This document shows positions 59,226 through 64,000 of a stretch of 64,000 nt of DNA, in pieces. Under the pieces are notes generated by a model, which saw nothing but the letters and a program-made list of their open reading frames with translations, was not told the origin of the DNA and searched no databases. The stretch's first letter is position 1. Each line of letters starts with the position of its first letter. The stretch is from Onchocerca volvulus (lineage: Eukaryota > Nematoda > Chromadorea > Rhabditida > Onchocercidae). A program made the position numbers and the translations under genes. The stretch lies in the NCBI GenBank assembly GCA_000499405.2, contig HG738139.1, positions 3,018,976 to 3,082,975 of the forward strand. The letters run 5' to 3'.

Positions 59226-62040
59226 CGATGATAATCTTCAATTTTTTTTTTTTTTATTTTCCGTTTCATTCAACCAAATTGCATTTCATTTAATTTCAAA
59301 ATCATTTGAAGTTTTAATTTATAACGACCTAATTAAATAATTTGAATTAATTAAAAAATTTCACAAATGAATAAAATTTTGATGGAAAATTACTTCGAAT
59401 AAAATATGAATTTTTTACTATACCTAGCTAATAATTGCTACAAGATTTTTATATTAAGGACAAATTGTTACATGCGAATTTTTCCAATAAAAATGTTGAA
59501 AAAATAAAAAAAAAAAAAAAATCATACAAAAATATAGAAAAACTTAAAATTCAATTCGGCAAATTTCATTCCAAATATTCTTTTAATGGTTAAAATGTAT
59601 AATAAAGAAGTGTATTTTGCATAGTGAAAAGATTTTTAAAAAAATGACAAGACTGAAAAATTATTAAGAATGAGAAATTATTGGAAATTACTAATTAGGG
59701 ATGGCAGAAGATAAGAAATGTATAGCAATAGTGAAATATACGACGATTTAAAATTTTGCAAATTTTATATAAAACAGATGAAGGAGGATGATAGTTTTCA
59801 AAAAATGAACAAATGCGAGAGTTAGCAGGAAAGTTGTCAACAAGTCAAATTGCATAAAATTGATGCGATGGCCACCAACATATATCAGAGAATTTAAAAG
59901 GAAATAATTTATTTTTATAAATTGTTCATTTTTTTTTAGCGAAAGAGGAAATGAAAGTTTTTAAAGTTGAAAAGATAGTAACTTAATTCCATCTATATTA
60001 AGAATACCACCGAGAAGAATTGAATGTGTGTGTTTTTTTTAACTTTTAAGTGAAAAAATTGCATAAAATTTTCGCTGATTTTTATAGGTATTTTTTAAAT
60101 TCGTTTTGTTTTTTTTTTTTTTTTAATTTCATACATAAAAATGAAACAGAATGAATCATTAGCCGGATTATCAGTAAAATACTGATCGGATTATTCAAAT
60201 AATAAGTAATTTTACATTTGTCTTAATTAAAATTGTCTGTATTTTGCAACCGATAATCAAAATTCATAATAGAATGAAATAAAAAAAGGGAATCATTTCT
60301 TACTTCTAGTATCGAATTTAATGTATATCAAATTCCATGCATATGCAAAATATATCATTAAAAATATATTAGGGTAGTTATAAAAGAAATTTTTTTTTTT
60401 CTTACTAAAAAACTTCGTAGTTTTCTTGCATATCTGAAGATTAAAGATTGAATTTAATTTCATTATGGATGAAATTTCATGTTTTTATTATGGATAGTGA
60501 TTTTTGATTTTAATTGTCAGAAATTTTAAGAACAAATGGTTCAGGGATTCAGGATATTCAATGAAAACACAATAAATTAAATTAATGACAGTGAAAAAAG
60601 AAATTGTGACATTTTCATTGTGACACTTTCTTTTTTTTCATTTTTTCAATGAATAATTCACTAAAAATTACAATTTCCAGATTTTGTTTGTTTCGCTTAT
60701 ATTTCTACATTACTTTTAAATAGATTTATCCGTTTACTACCAAAATTATGAAATGTAAAAAAAAAAAGTAGTTTACAAATATATTTCATAATTAAGAAGG
60801 AAGCGCCAATTAATTAAATCTAGTGCATCTATTTTTTTTTTCTGGCTTCAAATTCTTAAGTTTTTTGAATAAGAAAAAAAAACATATAATATCTTATTAT
60901 TTCGATCAATTATTTCTGATATTTGTTATTTGGTACTATTCACAGAAAATTCCAACTTTTTCAATAAATCTATTGCGGTGATTGTAATGATTCGCTAATA
61001 TTCAGGAAAAATAATGATAAATCATTGCTGCTTAATAAAATACTGTTTTGATAAATTTGAAATTTTGTTATGTTTATTTCCCTTCAAATTTTAACAGAAA
61101 ATTTGTATCGTTATTTCGTTTAATTTGAGCATAAACTGGTTTTAAATGCTTATTTAAATCTCTTTACTGATTCAATTATTCCGTTTATCAGATTGATAAA
61201 ACTTTTACCTAATCTTATTTTTTTTCACTCATATATTTCTTATCCCTTTTAATAATAAATCTCTAAATTTCATTTTTATTGTCAAGGAAAATATTATTCA
61301 TACATTTCATCGAAAAAGTAATGAGAAATAATCGAAAGTTACAATAAAGATTAAAAAATAAAAATAAAAAATCAACACCAAAAAAAAAAAGAAAAAGTAA
61401 AGCAAAAATCAAACAATCATATTTAAAAAACAAAAACAAAAAAGATAAATATAAAAATAAAATTGTCGAAAGAAATAAACCTCTTAATTTAGAGTCATAA
61501 ATTCTAATTTGAAAATAATCCTCTAAACACAGACTTTGAAAAATTCTTCACCCTATTAATCAATAGTTAAAATTTTCTTGTTAGAACCGAATAATACAAA
61601 TATATTATTTTAATAAAATATTTGCAAATACATTGAACTCACGGAATAAAATGAATAGTATTCTTATTGTTCATAAAATAAAAAACCTTGCAACTTGGCA
61701 CATATTGCTATTTTTAAGTGATTGTAATAAAAAATTGAAAAATATTTTTAATTCAAATTTACTCAGCAAAAATCTTATTGAATAACACATAACATTAAAA
61801 CAGTACACTTAAATAATATATTATTGAATTAAATCATATAATAACTTGAAAAATATATAAAATTTAAATTAAGGTAAGAAAATAAAAAATGAAAATATTT
61901 GATTGAAGAAAAAAAACCATGTTAAATAGACGGTTAATTAAATAATTAGCATAACTAACTAACTGGTATTTTTGTCTTTACTGACCTAAAAATGTTAAAT
62001 AAAAAATGATGAAATATTTGCAAAAATCCTTAATACAGAG
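59226..62040. other. AT-rich DNA upstream of the globin gene
   Basis: Very AT-rich with A and T runs; no gene, RNA or ordered repeat can be supported. Confidence 0.6.
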
Positions 62041-62054
62041 ATCATAAAATAAGA

Positions 62055-62140
62055 AATCATCGGCCTAATAATGAATGGAACTACGTTCTCGACCAAGAGG
62101 TGTGGAGAATTTCTCGACCAAACGAAGTAATGATCAAATA
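62055..62140. other. Isolated GC-richer island, possible terminal exon
   Basis: About 85 bases contrast with their flanks. On the - strand they read LLRLVEKFSTPLGRERSSIH-Y to a TAG at about 62066-62068, a coding-like C-terminal exon of a gene that would continue to the right. On the + strand an ATG at 62075 opens 25 codons (MELRSRPRGVENFST). A 10-base motif TCTCGACCAA occurs twice, 24 bases apart. Neither strand can be chosen with confidence. Confidence 0.3.
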
Positions 62141-62149
62141 CTAGATCAT

Positions 62150-64000
62150 TAAATAAAATTTATTATTAGCAATTTTTCTATTTTTATGCAACAAACCATC
62201 AACATATGATGAGAAAATATCATGGTATTTTAATTCTAATCATGACAGGAAAAAAGATATGAAAAGCGAAGATTTACTGGATGAATTTTTCGTTTTTTTT
62301 TTTTTTATAAACTATATAATTCCTAAAATAAGCTTCAAATGAAACTGTTGTTTCTTTAAAATCATTAGAAATGTACTCTTTTTAATTTTACTAGAAATTT
62401 CCAACTTTAACTTAAAAATGAATTAGCTGTCATTGTAAATTTGTTAATGGAAATTATTCGAAAGTAATGAATAAGCATTTTAAGAAAAGTGATTTCTGAT
62501 CTATTGAAAAAGTTGTTAATACTGCAAATACTTGATTTTAAAATTGAAATAAATAAATCATGTTATCAAAGAACTTTATTATTAAGATAGCACAAGTACT
62601 TTCTCAATCTTCAGCAATAAGAATTAATGGACAATTAATGTGACAATTAAAAATGTCATAATAATTTGTACTGTTAACAATTTTTCCAACTAGACTTTTT
62701 CTTTCAATAACAATTAAGTTTTGCAAAATGCACGAATATTTGCTAATAATTTTTAGATAATTTGAAAGTTATTTATAAATAATTTCAAAAAATATGATAA
62801 TTTTTTTTGCGACAAAATATTTTTTAATAATTTTTATTTTTCAATTTTTTGTTTGATCTTTATCAAGTGATCAAGTTAGCGGAGAATATTAAACGAAAAA
62901 AAAAATGAATAAATAAGAATGCATTATTTATTATTAATAATGAATAATTGACACAAAATGCCAATAAAATGAAATTGCATTTTTAAAAAGTCAAAAACAA
63001 TTCTTAAGAAAACAAAATCATAATTAATAAATTATTTTGAGCTTAATTTATAACATTTGGAACAGAAAAATTATGTGGAGAATAACCAAATATTTTTTGT
63101 TGTTTGGAATATTTAGGCGATTGAAAACTTCTGAAGAACGAAAATGAAGCGAAAAATGATGAATTCTATAAATTATTATAATATTAGAATAATTCTAATT
63201 CCCTAATTAATCAAAAATAATTAATTCCTTCAATTTTTATAAAATCAAAAAGAAGTAAAATTTGATAAAATAGAATTAAATTGTTAATTTATATTTTATT
63301 TCAGAAAGAATGGAATTTTTTTGATTTTAAATAGAAATATCCTGAATTTTAGCTTATTTTTTGAATAAAATTTTATTGATTAAATAAGAAAAAAAAAAGT
63401 AAAGATGTAATTTAACGGATAAGCACTTGAATTTCAAAAAAAAAGAAAAAAAGAAGCTATTTTGAGGAATTTATTTTTTCTACATCTTTTATTCATATCC
63501 CACATAAATAATAAGCCATTTCCGCCTATTTCAATATTGTAAAGAATAAGTTTTTGCAAATAATTGCATTCGAAATCTCGGGAATTTAATTTTTTCAACA
63601 AAATTTTGTTATTTTTAAAATTCCAAAATAAGATTCGAAATTGGTAACAAGCATGAAGTGAGAGAAATGAATTAATTAAATGTTTGTAATAGAAAATTTT
63701 GAAATTTCTTTTAATACTCAACTATTGATATAATCGATGAATAAAAAAAAAATTTAAGTTTCAAAAATTGAAAAATTTATTTCGAAAAATTTGAAAAAAA
63801 TAGATAAAATCATTTCTTATAATGTTCCTCTCTTTTCAATGAAGTAATTTTGGAGCGAAAAAAAAAAAAAAAACGACAAAGCAAAAAACGCAAATTTATT
63901 CAATCAACTTTTTTGTTTTTAAGATTTCTCGAAAAAACTTGTTCATTGCAGCCGAATTGCCTTTCAGAAATAATAATGATTATTCAAAATGAATTTTAGA
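62150..64000. other. AT-rich DNA to the right edge
   Basis: No supported gene. The longest open frame (63434-63721, - strand) is Phe/Lys/Asn-rich and looks like composition alone. Confidence 0.6.

Noticed and set aside
1..64000. CRISPR arrays, bacterial-type operons, rRNA or spliced-leader RNA genes
   Set aside because: None seen. The tandem repeats lack regular spacers of constant length, and the genes are clearly eukaryotic with introns.

Overview
This window looks like nuclear DNA of a nematode, most likely a spirurid or filarial-type worm. About three quarters of the bases are A or T. Introns carry GT...TTTCAG or TTTTAG boundaries. Genes are small and close-packed in one part and very extended in another, and the best-recognised protein is closest to the nematode Hox protein MAB-5. 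The species call is an inference; all exon models were read by eye from splice signals and reading-frame continuity.

1-22 kb: almost pure AT-rich non-coding DNA with hairpins, minisatellites and simple repeats. A few short GC-richer islands could be exons, small ORFs or structured RNA (about 0.16, 3.66, 12.5, 13.5, 15.6 and 16.0-16.3 kb). None can be named.

22-40.4 kb: one Hox gene, the mab-5 orthologue, on the + strand. It has four coding exons (196 residues in total) spread over 16.8 kb. A GC-rich promoter-like island lies upstream. The introns (5.1, 8.9 and 2.2 kb) carry several families of degenerate tandem repeats, perfect hairpins and one small nested ORF. The 3' UTR contains a 102-codon open frame that overlaps the Hox stop codon.

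42.3-51.2 kb: a compact gene-rich block. On the - strand are a basic 117-residue protein (3 exons), a 57-residue MGCC protein, tubulin-binding cofactor C, an NDUFC2-like complex I subunit, a 72-residue single-TM protein and COX6B. The last four lie head to tail with two gaps of about 110 bp, which suggests a nematode operon that joins respiratory-chain subunits to a tubulin chaperone. On the + strand are a small two-exon gene of unknown function (44.58-44.89 kb) and UTP11, a ribosome-biogenesis factor that shares a divergent promoter with COX6B.

51.2-55.6 kb: an inserted, broken Helitron-type (PIF1-like) helicase on the - strand. It is flanked on its 5' side by four or five copies of a roughly 170-bp tandem repeat.

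55.6-59.2 kb: a five-exon globin on the - strand (272 residues) with a predicted N-myristoylation signal and basic/serine-rich extensions. 59.2-64 kb is AT-rich with one unexplained GC-richer island near 62.1 kb. I saw no tRNA, rRNA, spliced-leader RNA or CRISPR array.
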